Positions 35,612 to 48,000 of a stretch of 64,000 nt of DNA are shown piece by piece; the stretch's first letter is position 1; each line of letters starts with the position of its first letter. The notes below the pieces were generated by a model that was given only the letters and a program-made list of their open reading frames with translations, did no database searches and was not told the DNA's origin. A program made the translations under genes and the position numbers. This stretch comes from Miscanthus floridulus (lineage: Eukaryota > Streptophyta > Magnoliopsida > Poales > Poaceae): positions 105,329,111-105,393,110 of the forward strand of contig NC_089584.1 of the NCBI RefSeq assembly GCF_019320115.1, in the 5' to 3' direction.

Positions 35612-35659
35612 GCGGGGATAGCTCAGGTGGGAGAGCGCCATCGATCCACGTTCACCGCA
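35612..35659 (+). pseudogene. tRNA-Phe remnant lacking the anticodon arm
   Basis: GCGGGGATAGCTCAGGTGGG followed by AGAGCG matches the acceptor and D-arm of plant cytosolic tRNA-Phe, and CGATCCACG(T/C)TCACCGCA matches its T-arm 3' half and acceptor 3' strand. The ends still pair (GCGGGGA with TTCACCGC allowing one wobble). About 25 internal bases, comprising the anticodon arm, variable loop and part of the T-arm, are missing. Only 48 of about 73 bases remain, so it cannot be a functional tRNA. Confidence 0.8.
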
Positions 35660-35841
35660 TTTTGTTTCAGTATTTTCAATTTTGCTATTTGGAAATGAAA
35701 AATGTTTTCTGTCGCTGAACAATTTCAGATTCTTATTTTCATTTTCCTATTTGGAAATGCAAAATGTTTTCTGTTGCTGAACAATTTCAGATTCTTCGTT
35801 TTATTTTTTAGTATTTTTAATTTTGCTATTTGGAAGTCTAA
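35660..35841. repeat. T-rich local duplication 3' of the tRNA remnant
   Basis: Two copies of an approximately 60-base unit (ATTTGGAAATG.AAAATGTTTTCTG followed by T(C/T)GCTGAACAATTTCAGATTCTT) are followed by a partial third with TTTTTAATTTTGCTATTTGGAA. The arrangement is directly adjacent to the tRNA-Phe relic. Confidence 0.65.
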
Positions 35842-36037
35842 GAGCCTGCTTGGTCCACTTCCAAAATTTATCGAGCCAAGGATTTGGCAAGCCATGATTT
35901 TAGCTAGCATTTGGTTGGCTACCAAAACTTGCCAACTTCTTACATTTGGCTTGCCAAATTTTTGGCAACTTTTTTGTCCAACTTTTGGCTGCCAAATCTT
36001 TGGCATGGAAAATTTTGGTCAAGAACCAAGCAGGTCC
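35842..36037. mobile_element. Tourist-like MITE with GCCTGCTTGGT ends
   Basis: The ends GAGCCTGCTTGGT and ACCAAGCAGGTCC are near-perfect inverted repeats, flanked by TAA on both sides (35839-35841 and 36038-36040). The interior is rich in TTGGCAA and TTGCCAA palindromic words. Confidence 0.75.
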
Positions 36038-36040
36038 TAA

Positions 36041-38210
36041 GTGTATAATAAAAGCTATGTATATTGAAAAGACAAAATGCCTTATAATTTAAAATAGAGG
36101 AAGTACTTTACTTCAATTTTAACTTTGTACCTTAATGCCTTTCTTGTGTTAGATTCAGTTTAGTTTATTTACGGACATAGGGAGAGGCACTGTCATCTTT
36201 TGAAATAGCATTTCCCCCCTATTTACACGAATGAAATATCCATTGTAAACTTATCCTCCCCAGCCATGAGCTCAATCACTACCATGTTTACTCTGCCCTC
36301 TAGGCTCGCCCACACCCACTGAATCCTTGGCGGGTAGCTCACACAAGGTAAAGCTTGGTGACGTAAAGGAGGCGCTTCAGGGGCAACGACAGCACACACC
36401 GGCATTCAGGTGAGGTCGAGCTAGGCAAGCACGTTCGCATCGCCAGAGCATGCGTGACAAACCCTTCCTCACGGTGGGGCGGCTAGATGAGAGCACGCTC
36501 AGGCACGGATCTAAAATGAAAGTTCAGGAAAGGCTAAAGTCGTCATCTTTAACCTCTAGCTTCTTCTTCTTAGAGTAGCCATGATTTTTTTTTGAAGGGG
36601 CTCCATGAGATCAGCGATAGTACGGGTGGTCCCTTGAGGCTTTTACCAATTTGGTTACTCATGCTCGACACTTTGGCCTAGATCTGTTAATGGGCCACCT
36701 AACATGATATGTTCACAAAAAACAACCCGACCTGACTCGCCAGTGTGGTCTAGGCCATAATTTGCGAACCATGAGCCGATCCAATTAAAAAAAACGACCC
36801 AAAGTGAGAAAACCTGATAAATAGTCAAACCCAACACAATCAGTGTGTCAAGTCATGCTCGGACCAAAGATTTTGACCCAATTTTTTTCGGTTCGATCCA
36901 AACTTTACCTAACCTGGTGTTTGATCAGCTTTTTTTTTGAGAAAGGTGTTTGATCAGCTTTCACCACAAAAATAAATCACAGCTGTGAACTGTGATGCAA
37001 ATGCGAACGACCTTTTCTCCATTCAAAATGCTGAAGCCATCTCCCATCTGACGACTGGGGTTATTGTGTCACAGCTCGCAACCACCACTCAACCTGCATC
37101 GTCCTCCAGTCACCATCAGGCGAGGGCGAGGAATATCACTTCATGCTGCTCAATCCGATGCCCTTTTGTCGCTTAATCAGTTGTGCGCAGAGATAACCAA
37201 ATGATGACCTATATCTAAACCATTGAATAATCCGTCGGAGACGATGCTCCAATAATAGGCCTGTAGCCTGGCCCTTTTTATTCCTGATACAAACGACAAG
37301 CTTGATTGGAAAATTCGATGCGTGATGCCTCAGATGGCCATTTGGCTTTCCTGCGCTTGTCTGTTCCCATGATCCCACCGAAGAATCTCAGGCTGCCAGA
37401 ACCGGAATTTGGAGCTCTGACTTCGTAGTTCGTTGGGATAGGGTTCCTGCACTGCCGTACTCCTCTCTTTCAAAAAGGCGATGCTTAGCTCTTTCTAGGC
37501 GCTAGGCAACACTGAGCCCTCTTATAATTCGTTTTTTTTTTCAATTTATTTTTTCAGTCGGAACAATATTTTTCTCTCACAGTAAATCAGCCAGAACAAT
37601 ATTTCGGTTTATTTTTTCAGCGAATCGAACGGGGCCTAATACTGCACCACATCTCTTGTCTTATTGTCTAGCTCATACTTTCCGTTTCTGAACTATACTA
37701 GTTTACTTTAGTTTTAATGTTTTATTCCAAATCAAGTTTCTCTAGTTTGGACTATGTTTTTAGAAAGATAGATTAACATCTACAAGCCCAAATAGATGTA
37801 CGACATATCCAGGGCGGCGGAGACAGCCCTGTTGATTGCTGTCACGTAACAACAATGATTATTCCTGTGATTTCAATTGCAAATTGATGCTCACATGTGA
37901 AGTTAAGCCATGGTGTAGCAGAGATGACAACAATGGTTTCTCAAATAAAAAAAGAAAGAGGTGATATCAATGGAACCTCCATCTAGATCCGCCCCTAGAC
38001 ATGCTTTTGTCGACGTGCATACGATACATTTCGATCGTCGAATGCTATGCATTGTGTCTACGACGTTTACTGGATCTCGCCTTGGCAGTTGGTGTAACAG
38101 TCCTGCGCCTCCTGCTTTGGGGGTGTCAGTCTGCTGCTTCCCTGAGCAGTTCCCGCGCTCACGCTCACGCCTGTGCTTGTTGCTGCCCGATGAGTTCAAT
38201 TTGGGCGTTA
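36041..38210. other. Intergenic upstream of the transporter gene, no gene recognised
   Basis: Contains a Stowaway-type tail (CTTATAATTTAAAATAGAGGAAGTAC at 36080-36105), the GACCC-type repeat relative at 36655-36920, a MITE fragment at 37517-37636, and otherwise unassigned sequence. The frames at 36985-37176, 37136-37378 and 37903-38322 have no domain support. Confidence 0.5.
37517..37636. mobile_element. MITE (GCCC...GAACGGGGCC family)
   Basis: It has GAGCCCTCTTATAATTCG at the left and AGCGAATCGAACGGGGCC at the right, with the internal TCAGTCGGAACAATATTTTTCTCTCAC motif of this common grass family. Compare 56490-56610 and 56881-57020. Confidence 0.6.
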
Positions 38211-38489
38211 GGCTATCTCCAACAACATCACCTAAAAATACAAAACTTATTCGTACTATGGATAGCGCTATAGGCAAAAGGTTCAATACATATTCGGTAT
38301 CTTCTCCAACAACCAGACCCAAAAGAGAATCCTTTCTGCAAATGAGTTTCCAGGAGAGAGGATATCCATATTTGGGTTGTGTCTCTCAGGTAACCCAAAA
38401 TAGGTCTTCTGTATATGTACTCTGTTGGAGGCTAATTTTGAATCTCTCACTACCTATTTTAAGTTTGAGTCTCCTTATTAGAGACAGTG
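38211..38489. mobile_element. Probable PIF/Tourist-type MITE upstream of the transporter
   Basis: Starts GGCTATCTCCAACAACATCA and ends CTTATTAGAGACAGTG. It is flanked by TTA at 38208-38210 and 38490-38492. TCTCCAACAA and TGTTGGAGGC words occur inside. The inverted ends are imperfect. A 246-codon frame (37961-38701) runs through it and is therefore unlikely to be a gene. The insertion lies about 340 bp upstream of the putative TATA box. Confidence 0.5.
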
Positions 38490-38825
38490 TTACATCTGAT
38501 CTCCTTGCCAATATATACGACATAGCTTTCTTCCTTACGAGAGCGCGTTATGGCCGAGCCTTGGGACGTCAGTCGTTGCGCCTAGCCGGTACACACACCT
38601 CGAGCGGCCGGGACGTTGATGGATCGGAGTATTGTACTTGCGTGCTGTGTCTGCCGTGGAGCACTTGCGTTTCGGCACCAACGACGCCAGCACTGAGCTA
38701 AGTCTCCTAAAGCTGGCAAGTAGCCCATCAACATCACCGAAGCTTACAATGCCTCCGATCCGGCCGCTCGAACCGGCCGGCATTCTTGTAAGCACGAGTC
38801 TTGTCCCGTCACACGCTCGCGTACG

Positions 38826-38831
38826 TATAAA
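38826..38831 (+). promoter_or_regulatory. Putative TATA box of the ABCG/PDR gene
   Basis: TATAAA in the context CGTATAAATGCATGG, 182 bases before the chosen ATG (39008), followed by a pyrimidine/CA-rich leader (CCAACACACACCTCACTGG). Position and context fit a plant core promoter; no transcript evidence is available here. Confidence 0.5.
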
Positions 38832-39007
38832 TGCATGGCACCATATAATATCCCCAACACACACCTCACTGGCTCGCTGGAACGAACCAGCAAGTAGACT
38901 AGCGCACTCGCGACGCGCCTGATCGATCAACTCGAGCAACCTGCCAACCGAGGCGCGCGCCGCGGCGGGCGTATGTGCATGCACGGTTCGTCGCTACCAG
39001 TACAAGC

Positions 39008-42000
39008 ATGGAGATGCTGAGCCGAGGCCTGCACGGCATGGCGAGCCCCGACGCCACCCCCTACTTCTCGGGCGCGTCCTCGCGGCGCCGCAGCGGCGCC
39101 GACGAGGTGGACGACGAGGAGGCGCTGCAGTGGGCCGCCATGGAGCGGCTGCCGTCCTTCGAGCGCCTGCGCACGGGGCTCATGCTGGCGGCGGCGGACG
39201 CCTCCCCCGACGGCGGCACCGGCAGCGGCCGGAGGCGGCGGTTCGCGCACGAGGAGGTGGACGTGCGCGCGATGGGGCTGGCGCAGCGCCAGGCCTTCGT
39301 GGACCGCGTGTTCCGCGTCGCCGAGGAGGACAACGAGCGCTTCCTCAAGAAGCTCCGCGCGCGGATCGACCGCGCGGGCATCCAGATCCCCACGGCGGAG
39401 GTGAGGTTCCGGGACCTCAACGTGGAGGCGGAGTGCCACGTCGGCACCCGCGCGCTGCCCACGCTGGCCAACGTCTCGCTGGACGTGGCCGAGGGGCTGC
39501 TGGGACGCGTCGGGGTCAAGCTCGGCAAGAGGAGGACGCTCCACATCCTCAAGGGCGTCTCCGGCGTCGTCAGGCCGTCCAGGATGACGCTCCTGCTTGG
39601 CCCACCGTCTTCCGGCAAGACGACGCTCCTGCTGGCCCTGGCCGGCAAACTGGACCCCACTCTTGAGGTGGGGAACGAACGAAGTTTTCTCGATCGTTCG
39701 ATCCTTAATTTTGTACATGCATGTTGGCAACAAAACCGACCGATCGATCGAGAGCACAGATTGGTCTCGACGAATCCATGCATATCCATCGTTCGGCTGT
39801 GGGCTTACGTCCTGACGGCGCGTGCAGGTCAGCGGGGAGGTGACCTACAACGGGTACGGGCTGGACGAGTTCGTGCCGCAGAAGACGGCGGCGTACATCA
39901 GCCAGAACGACGTCCACGACGGCGAGATGACCGTCAAGGAGGTCCTCGACTTCTCCGCGAGGTGCCAGGGTGTGGGCCAGAGATACGGTGAGCGGCGATC
40001 GAGCTTGTCTCGGCTTTCTTTTCTTCTGATACTGAAGAAGATTAGAGAAATATTAACACTAAAGTTAAGTTACATAAATAAATAATCTTCTTGACGCGCG
40101 CAGAGCTGCTCAAGGAACTGGCGAAAAAGGAGAGGCAGCAGGGGATATATCCCGACCCGGAAGTCGACCTCTTCATGAAGGTGTGCACGCCTTCACTCCC
40201 GTACTCCGTCTTGGTATAGATGGAGTACGCTTCGACTTTGTGTTGCACACACAGTTCTTTATTCCTTTTACGATGACAATTTGTAGGCAACTTCAGTTCA
40301 TGGAGCCACTCTGCAGACGGATTACATTCTCAGGGTAAAGCCCCAAAACCAAACCTGTATAGCTTCATTTCTTTCTTTCTTTTTCGTGTGGTCATCAGAT
40401 GGAAAAATTGTTCCCTAGTTAGCGAGGAACCAAATAGCCAATTGTTTTGAAAAAAAGGAAGTATTTTATTTGGCTACAAAAACAATTTCAAAGGAAATTG
40501 GAAAAGGAAAAAAGAAAAAAAATAAGGGGGAACCAAGCCGGCCCGAATGTTTTTTGGGCCCGCATACTTGGGCCTTGCAAGAGCCCTTTGTTCGTCCCGA
40601 AAGCGAAAAGCCCTCCGTTTCGCCAAGCCCCTTCCACGGCAACAGCTTCGACACCTCCTTGTCCGACGAGCGTCGACTGGGCGGCGAGTAGGCTAGGAAG
40701 GCGAGGTGTTCGCTTGCTTGCCACACCGACAGGACGGGGGCACACATCGCATTCCTGGCTTCTCTAGCAAAAATCGGACCAATTTGGCGATGTCCGCGGT
40801 TGTGATGCCATTGCCGCCGCTGGTGCGTGCAGATCCTCGGGCTGGACATGTGCGCGGATATCCTCGTCGGCAACGAGCTAATGCGCGGCATCTCCGGCGG
40901 CCAGAAGAAGCGCCTCACCACAGGTACCCCGCGCGCCCTCTCCTTCATCCGCCTCAAATCCGTCCGCGCGTCTGCTCGCGTTGCCTCCGTTCCGTTGCTA
41001 CAACCGCGCGTGTTTGGTTTCAGGGGAGATGCTGGTCGGCCCGACCAAGGTGCTGTTCATGGACGAGATCTCCACGGGCCTTGACAGCTCCACCACCTTC
41101 CAGATTGTCAAGTGCATCCAGCAGATCGTCCACATGGGCGAGGCCACCGTCCTGACCTCGCTGCTCCAGCCCACGCCGGAGGTCTTCGAGCTGTTCGACG
41201 ACGTCATGCTGCTGTCCGAGGGGCAGATCGTCTACCAGGGGCCCCGGGAGTACGTGCTTGAGTTCTTCGAGAGGTGTGGCTTCCGGTGCCCGCAGAGGAA
41301 AGGTGTCCCTGATTTCCTTCAGGAGGTTTGTTACTTCGTGGCAGAAAACTTCCTAGTACATATTTTTCCAACATTATTTCGCAGACATGACATGCTTTTG
41401 TAATGAAGTTAACAGAACTATATAAATCAACATCTAGAGGGCTTCTTTATTTGAAAATTTGCTATGCCTCATGTGTTGTTTACTAATAGCCAGTAGGTTT
41501 AGCACATTTAGCCTACTTTCTAGAGTTACTAGAAAGACCAACTTCTTATAGTTTGTAAAGCTTCTTCATACATCTAGTTTCCTTCTTGGTGAACCAACGT
41601 CTGTTAAAAAAGTATGCTGTTTCAGAAAGTGTGTAGTGAAACTTCTATAATATGAAGATGGACCACCATGTCACTAATAGGAAAGAAATATTGGATTGGT
41701 CACGTGAGATTGTACCATTAGGTTTATCAGGAAAACTTAATGGTTTTTTTTTCATTCTTTCAACTGGCACATTCAAGTACAGAATAAATAGCATATTGCT
41801 TTTGATCAGGTTACATCAAAGAAAGATCAGGAACAGTACTGGATACAGAATGAAAAACCATATCACTATGTATCAGTAACTGAACTTGTTGCAAAGTTCA
41901 AGAAATTTCATATGGGGAAGAACCTCAGAAAACAACTTTCGGTTCCTTTCCACAAGAGAAAAATACACAAATCTGCTTTGGTCTTCTCTGAAAAGTCTGT

Positions 42001-45000
42001 CTCTACTTTGGAGCTTCTCAAGGCCTCATGGTCCAAGGAATGGCTTCTCATGAAGAGGAATTCATTTGTGTACGTCTTTAAAACAGTTCAGGTACCTAAA
42101 AGGCCAGTCCCTATTCTAAACTGTCTCCCTTTGATGTGAACTTAACATCTTTGTCTTCCTATGGTAGAGTACTTAACAAGGATATAGTTCTTTGTCTGAT
42201 CATATTCCTTTCTTTTGAAGGGAACTTTTGTTGCACTAGTAGCCTCAACGGTGTTCTTGCGAACACACATGCATACAAGTACTGAGGAAGACGGGCAAAT
42301 CTATATAGGAGCACTTCTTTATGTCATGATAGTTAACATGTTCAATGGTTTTGCTGAGTCATCTATTATTTTGGCAAGACTCCCTGTAGTCTACAAACAT
42401 AGGGATTTTTTGTTCTATAAACCATGGACTCTTGTACTTCCGAATGTTCTAGTGAGAGTTCCTGCCTCCATATTCGAGTCAATAGTTTGGGTAGCTATAA
42501 CTTACTACAGCATTGGCTTTGCCCCTGAAGCTAGCAGGTGCGCCATTATTATAACTTTCTCCAGTAAATAAAATTGTATATACATTGAAATTTTACATTT
42601 CCTCCCTGAACAAATCAGCAACAATTCATCTTTCCACAGGTTCTTCAAACATTTAGTTCTCGTCTTCTTTATCCAGCAGATGGCTGCAGGACTCTTCAGA
42701 TTTGTCTCTGGCTTATGCAGAACAGTTATCATAACTAACTCAGCAGGGTCACTTGCAGTCCTTTTCATGTTTACACTAGGAGGATTCATCCTACCAAAAG
42801 GTAATCATCCATGATCCCCATTCTCCTTTACTATGTAGCTGGACATAGTTTGGGTGCTTTCCTCAGTTTCATGGTAGTATGATTTGATAAATATTGTTAT
42901 TCCCAGATATAAAGGGTTTGAAACTCACAGTTGAGTGCTAAAAAACCTCAGAATAAACAATGGGAACTGAGAGGTCTCAAAATCAGCAAATCATTTGTTG
43001 TTTTATGAAAGAGCTCACACAAAGAAACATGATTTGTTGATTAATAATCTTTTTATACTGACACTTCTGTGTTGAATCTTACTGTGGAAGTGACATCACT
43101 TAACTGTTGTTCATTGTTGTAGATGCAATTTCAAAATGGTTGATATGGGGCTATTATTGTTCACCTCTTACTTATGCATACACTGCTCTTGCCTCTAATG
43201 AAATGCACTCTCCAAGGTGGATGGACAAATTTGTAAGTTAACTCGTGATCATGCTATTGTTGTGTTCTCATACAAAGTTGTTTCTGACTTACTTCTTTTG
43301 AATCAATAGGCACCTGATGGTAGGAGATTGGGAGTGGCAGTTTTAGAAAACTCAAGTATCCCCACCAACAAGGAATGGTACTGGATTGCTATGGGTGCAC
43401 TTTTAGGTTTCACTGTTCTATTCAATGTGTTATTCACACTGTCACTTATGTACCTAAATCGTAAGTATCTACTCTACACATTAATAATATGTTACATGCA
43501 GTCTGCTCCTTTATTTTCTTAATTCGTATTGTTCTTGTCTATGCTAAACTAATGCTTTCATTGAGTCAACACTTGGTCCTTTGATATTGGTATCTTACTA
43601 GACCAATTATTCTGCTCCTTGAATTAGCTGTTGGAAAACCACAGGCAATTCTGCCTGAAGAAACTGATACAAGTCTAGAGAACACTGATGAAGGAAAGAT
43701 GTCAGATATAACACAGAGAACAAAAATCCCGACACCAGAACCGTTATCCTCAAATTCTATGATCACATGTAAGATTGTTTCCATCTGTTTCGCTTTCATT
43801 CTTCCTTTATGTTTGAAAAAAGGGGTAGGCTACTTTACCTTTAATTCACATTCTACTAATGTTTTAAATTGTTTTAGTGGATAAGGTACTTGAACAGTTA
43901 CGTGGTCAGTCCCCGAATACTTCTGATAGGTCACACATGAATGCTTCTACCAGAATTCATCCAAGAAGAGGGATGATTCTTCCATTCGAACCCCTCTCCA
44001 TGTCCTTCAGCGAGATAAATTACTATGTTGACATGCCTGCAGTATGTTGCCTGTCCATCTATTGCTTTTTTTCCACCACTGCATTTCCATGTCATTTTCC
44101 ATTATTATATCAATGACCATTAGCCTTCCATTATAATTATCTACTCTCTCCAATTGCAAATGGAACTTGTTTTAGGATGTGTTGGTCAAGCTTTTAAATT
44201 TTAACCATCACTATATATATAAACGGTTTGTAGATTGAGAATATTTGAAATAACTAATTTCAACATTGAAAAGATGCTCACAACCTTTTAACTATTATTT
44301 TGGAATAACATAACTTCGTATACTCTCCTGTGTGTTCAACAACAACAACAACAACAAAGCCTTTAAGTCCCAAACAAGTTGGGGTAGGCTAGAGTTGAAA
44401 CCCAACAGAAGCAATCAAGGTTCAGGCACGTGAATAGCTATCTTCCAAGCACTCCTATCTAAGGCTAAGTCTTTGGGTATATTCCATCCTTTCAAGTCTC
44501 CTTTTATTGCCTCTACCCAAGTCAACTTCGGTCTTCCTCTGCCTCTCTTCACGTTACTATCCTGACTTAGGATTCCACTACGCACCGGTGCATCTGGAGG
44601 TCTCCGTTGCACATGTCCAAACCATCTCAATCGGTGTTGGACAAGCTTTTCTTCAATTGGCGCTACCCCTAATCTCTCACGTATATCATCGTTCCGAACT
44701 CGATCCCTTCTTGTATGACCGCAAATCCAACGCAACATACGCATTTCCGCGACACTTAGCTGTTGAATATGTCGTCTTTTCGTAGGCCAACATTCTGCAC
44801 CATACAACATAGCAGGTTTAATCGCCGTCCTATAAAACTCTCCTGTGTGTTCGAGAAAGGAAAAAAAAATAACTTCATATAAATCACTATCCATTAGTCA
44901 AAGTGTCATATCGGAAACTAAGTCAATGTCCTGAATGACTTGCATCTGCAATAATAAGGGCCTGTGAGGTAATTTAAGTAGACCACGATATATCTGGAAA

Positions 45001-48000
45001 ACTAGATCGGAGTATGAATTTCTTCATTATGTTATTTTTGAATAATGCCATTTTTGTGTTGGTGGCTTTTAAGTTTTACCAGCTAATGCATGAATCTAAG
45101 CATTAGGTTTGTCAAAATTTCAGATTGGGACTATTGAGTTAATAGATTTCTAGAAAAGCTCTTGATTATGCTGATGCATATCTTGCAAACATGGCATGTT
45201 ATTTTATGAGTTATTTGGGCATTGTGGTGGTTATATCTTATTTGCAGTTTGTTAATATGTCAGGAGATGAAAAGTCAAGGAGTAACCGCAGATAAGCTTC
45301 AGCTGCTGTCAGGGATATCTGGGGCTTTTCGACCTGGTGTCCTCACTGCTCTTATGGGTGTGAGCGGGTCTGGAAAGACTACTCTCATGGACGTTTTATC
45401 TGGAAGGAAGACTGCTGGATATATTGAAGGAGAAATTCATATATCTGGTTACCCTAAGAACCAAGAAACATTCGCAAGAATATCAGGTTACTGTGAACAA
45501 AATGACATCCACTCTCCACAGATCACTATAAGGGAGTCCCTGCTCTTTTCTGCTTTCCTGCGTCTTCCTAAGGAAGTCACCGACCAAGAAAAGAAGGTGC
45601 TTTCTTGTTCTACTCACAGTATGAACTAACAACTGATGCCTGTAGATAGTGAGGCGTGATAATTCCCTGCAGTGTTTGCTGGGGTACACGTGTAGTTATT
45701 TTGAGGTGAATTAAGTCCACTAAAGTTGGTTTACATCTGCTTATAGATAGTGAGGCGTGATAACTCCCTGCAGTGTTTGCTGGGGTACACGTGTAGTTAT
45801 TTTGAGGTGAATTAAGTCCATTAAAGTTGGTTTACATCTGTTTAGATATTCGTGGATGAAGTTATGGAATTGGTTGAGCTTAGCGGCCTCAAGGATGCTA
45901 TTGTTGGTCTCCCTGGTGTGAACGGGCTCTCAACAGAACAAAGAAAGCGATTAACGGTTGCTGTAGAGCTTGTGGCAAACCCCTCGATCATCTTTATGGA
46001 TGAACCAACTTCAGGTCTTGATGCAAGGGCTGCTGCAGTTGTTATGAGAACTGTTCGGAACACCGTCAATACTGGAAGAACTGTTGTCTGCACTATCCAT
46101 CAACCAAGTATTGACATTTTTGAAGCTTTTGATGAGGTAATGCATTTGCATCTTGCAGTAATGTTATTGTCATATACACATATAGCAGTGCTTCAATCTT
46201 TGTGTTCTCATCCTGCAGCTGCTTTTAATGAAAAGAGGAGGCCAGATCATATACTCTGGGCCACTGGGTAGGAACTCACATAAAGTTGTTGAATACTTTG
46301 AGGTATGTGATATTTAAGCTACTTCCAATTATCACATAGCTTTTAGCTTTCTGTCATCTTGTGTTACCTTCAACAGATTCTGCAGTAATAAGGATACATT
46401 TGATCCTTCTCTATTTGAAATTCTTTCTTCTAAAATCTATATATCATGGTGTATTCTTTTAAATATGTTTATCCTTTTATCAAACCAGGAAGTTCCTGGA
46501 ATCCCAAAGATCAAAGAGGGGTGCAACCCTGCTACATGGATGTTGGATGTAACCTCAGCTTCTACAGAGGTTCAGTTGAAGATTGATTTTGCAGAACATT
46601 ACAAGTCATCAATTATGCATCAGTAAGTGCAGCAGGACCCTTTTTTCTTGGTGACAATGTATTTAGGCCTGCTTTTAAATTTTGAAAAAAAAGAATACGT
46701 AAGAGAAACTAAGGACCAGGACTTGAACCCATGGCTTCAAACCACCACAACCTTGTCTGCTGCCCCTGCTGCTTTGCGAAGGAGCAAGCATCCACTGTAG
46801 TGCTGGCAGTACTGCACCATCAACATGTGATCCGTACAGATTTCTGTTGATACACCACCCGCCTTGAAATATACTACAATTCATGCTTGAATAAACCTAC
46901 CTCTTCCTTCTTTTTAAAGCAACCAGATCTTTTGGGTAATGTCTACTTTGTTGTATGACTGGCTATTTTCAGGCGGAACAAAGCATTAGTCAAAGAGTTG
47001 AGTAAGCCGTCTCCTGGTTCCAGTGACCTCTACTTCCCCACTCAATACTCGCAGAGCACCTTTGATCAGTTCAAATTCTGCCTCTGGAAGCAATGGTTGA
47101 CTTACTGGAGAAGCCCTGATTACAACCTTGTCAGAATGGTCTTTGCATTATTTACTGCCTTAATGTTGGGGATTATATTTTGGAGGGTTGGCAGTAAGAT
47201 GTATGTTCTTACCATGCTAAGTTGTTAACTATGGCTTTGCAGTCATTTATTTTATTGTGAATATATATTGCAGGATCCTTAACTATTTGTTATTTGGTGC
47301 AGGAAGAGTTCAGCAGATCTTTTGATCATCGTCGGATCAATGTATTTTGCTGTCGCATTTGTTGGCTTTGACAATTGTATAACTGCTCAGCCTGTTATTT
47401 CTGTGGAAAGGACGGTCTTTTACAGGGAGCGTGCAGCTGGAATGTACTCAGCTATACCCTATGCTTTCTCACAGGTCAGTATGAACTAGCAATTCAACTG
47501 AACTGAAAAAAATACATTGCAAGGTTATGCCAAGTATGATGTACATATTTAATATGTGGCATAAGGCAGAAACAAAATAATTTGAATTGATGTTCTATCT
47601 GATAGCATTTGAAACAGTAATCATTTCTTTTCTCTGTTCAGGTTGTTGTTGAGATACCATATGTGTTCGTCGAGTCTGTCATATATGCTCTTATTGTGTA
47701 CTCAATGATGTCTTTCCAGTGGACACCAGCAAAGTTCTTCTGGTTCTTCTACATAACATTCCTCACGTTCCTCTATTTCACTTACTATGGTATGATGAGT
47801 GTTGCCCTAACACCAAACCCTCAGGTTGCTTCCATATTTGCCGCTGCGTTCTACGGTCTCTTTAATCTCTTCTCAGGGTTCATTGTTCCAAGATCGGTGA
47901 GTCACTGTCCTGCTTCTCTAAAGTAACTTCAGCGACTTCAAAGCACTGTGCACTACAATCTCTGTGGATTAACTCAAATCATGTCTTGTTCAGAGAATCC

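Noticed and set aside
37961..38701. 246-codon open frame upstream of the transporter
   Set aside because: It runs through a MITE (38211-38489), has no domain, and its composition is not coding-like.
38975..39007. In-frame GTG upstream of the transporter ATG as an alternative start
   Set aside because: Plant nuclear genes rarely start at GTG, and the extra residues (beginning MHARFVATS if initiated there) show no family character. The ATG at 39008 gives a normal N-terminus.
39130..39789. Long open frames overlapping transporter exon 1 in other frames and on the opposite strand
   Set aside because: They are shadows of a very GC-rich exon. Only the frame from 39008 encodes conserved ABCG sequence.
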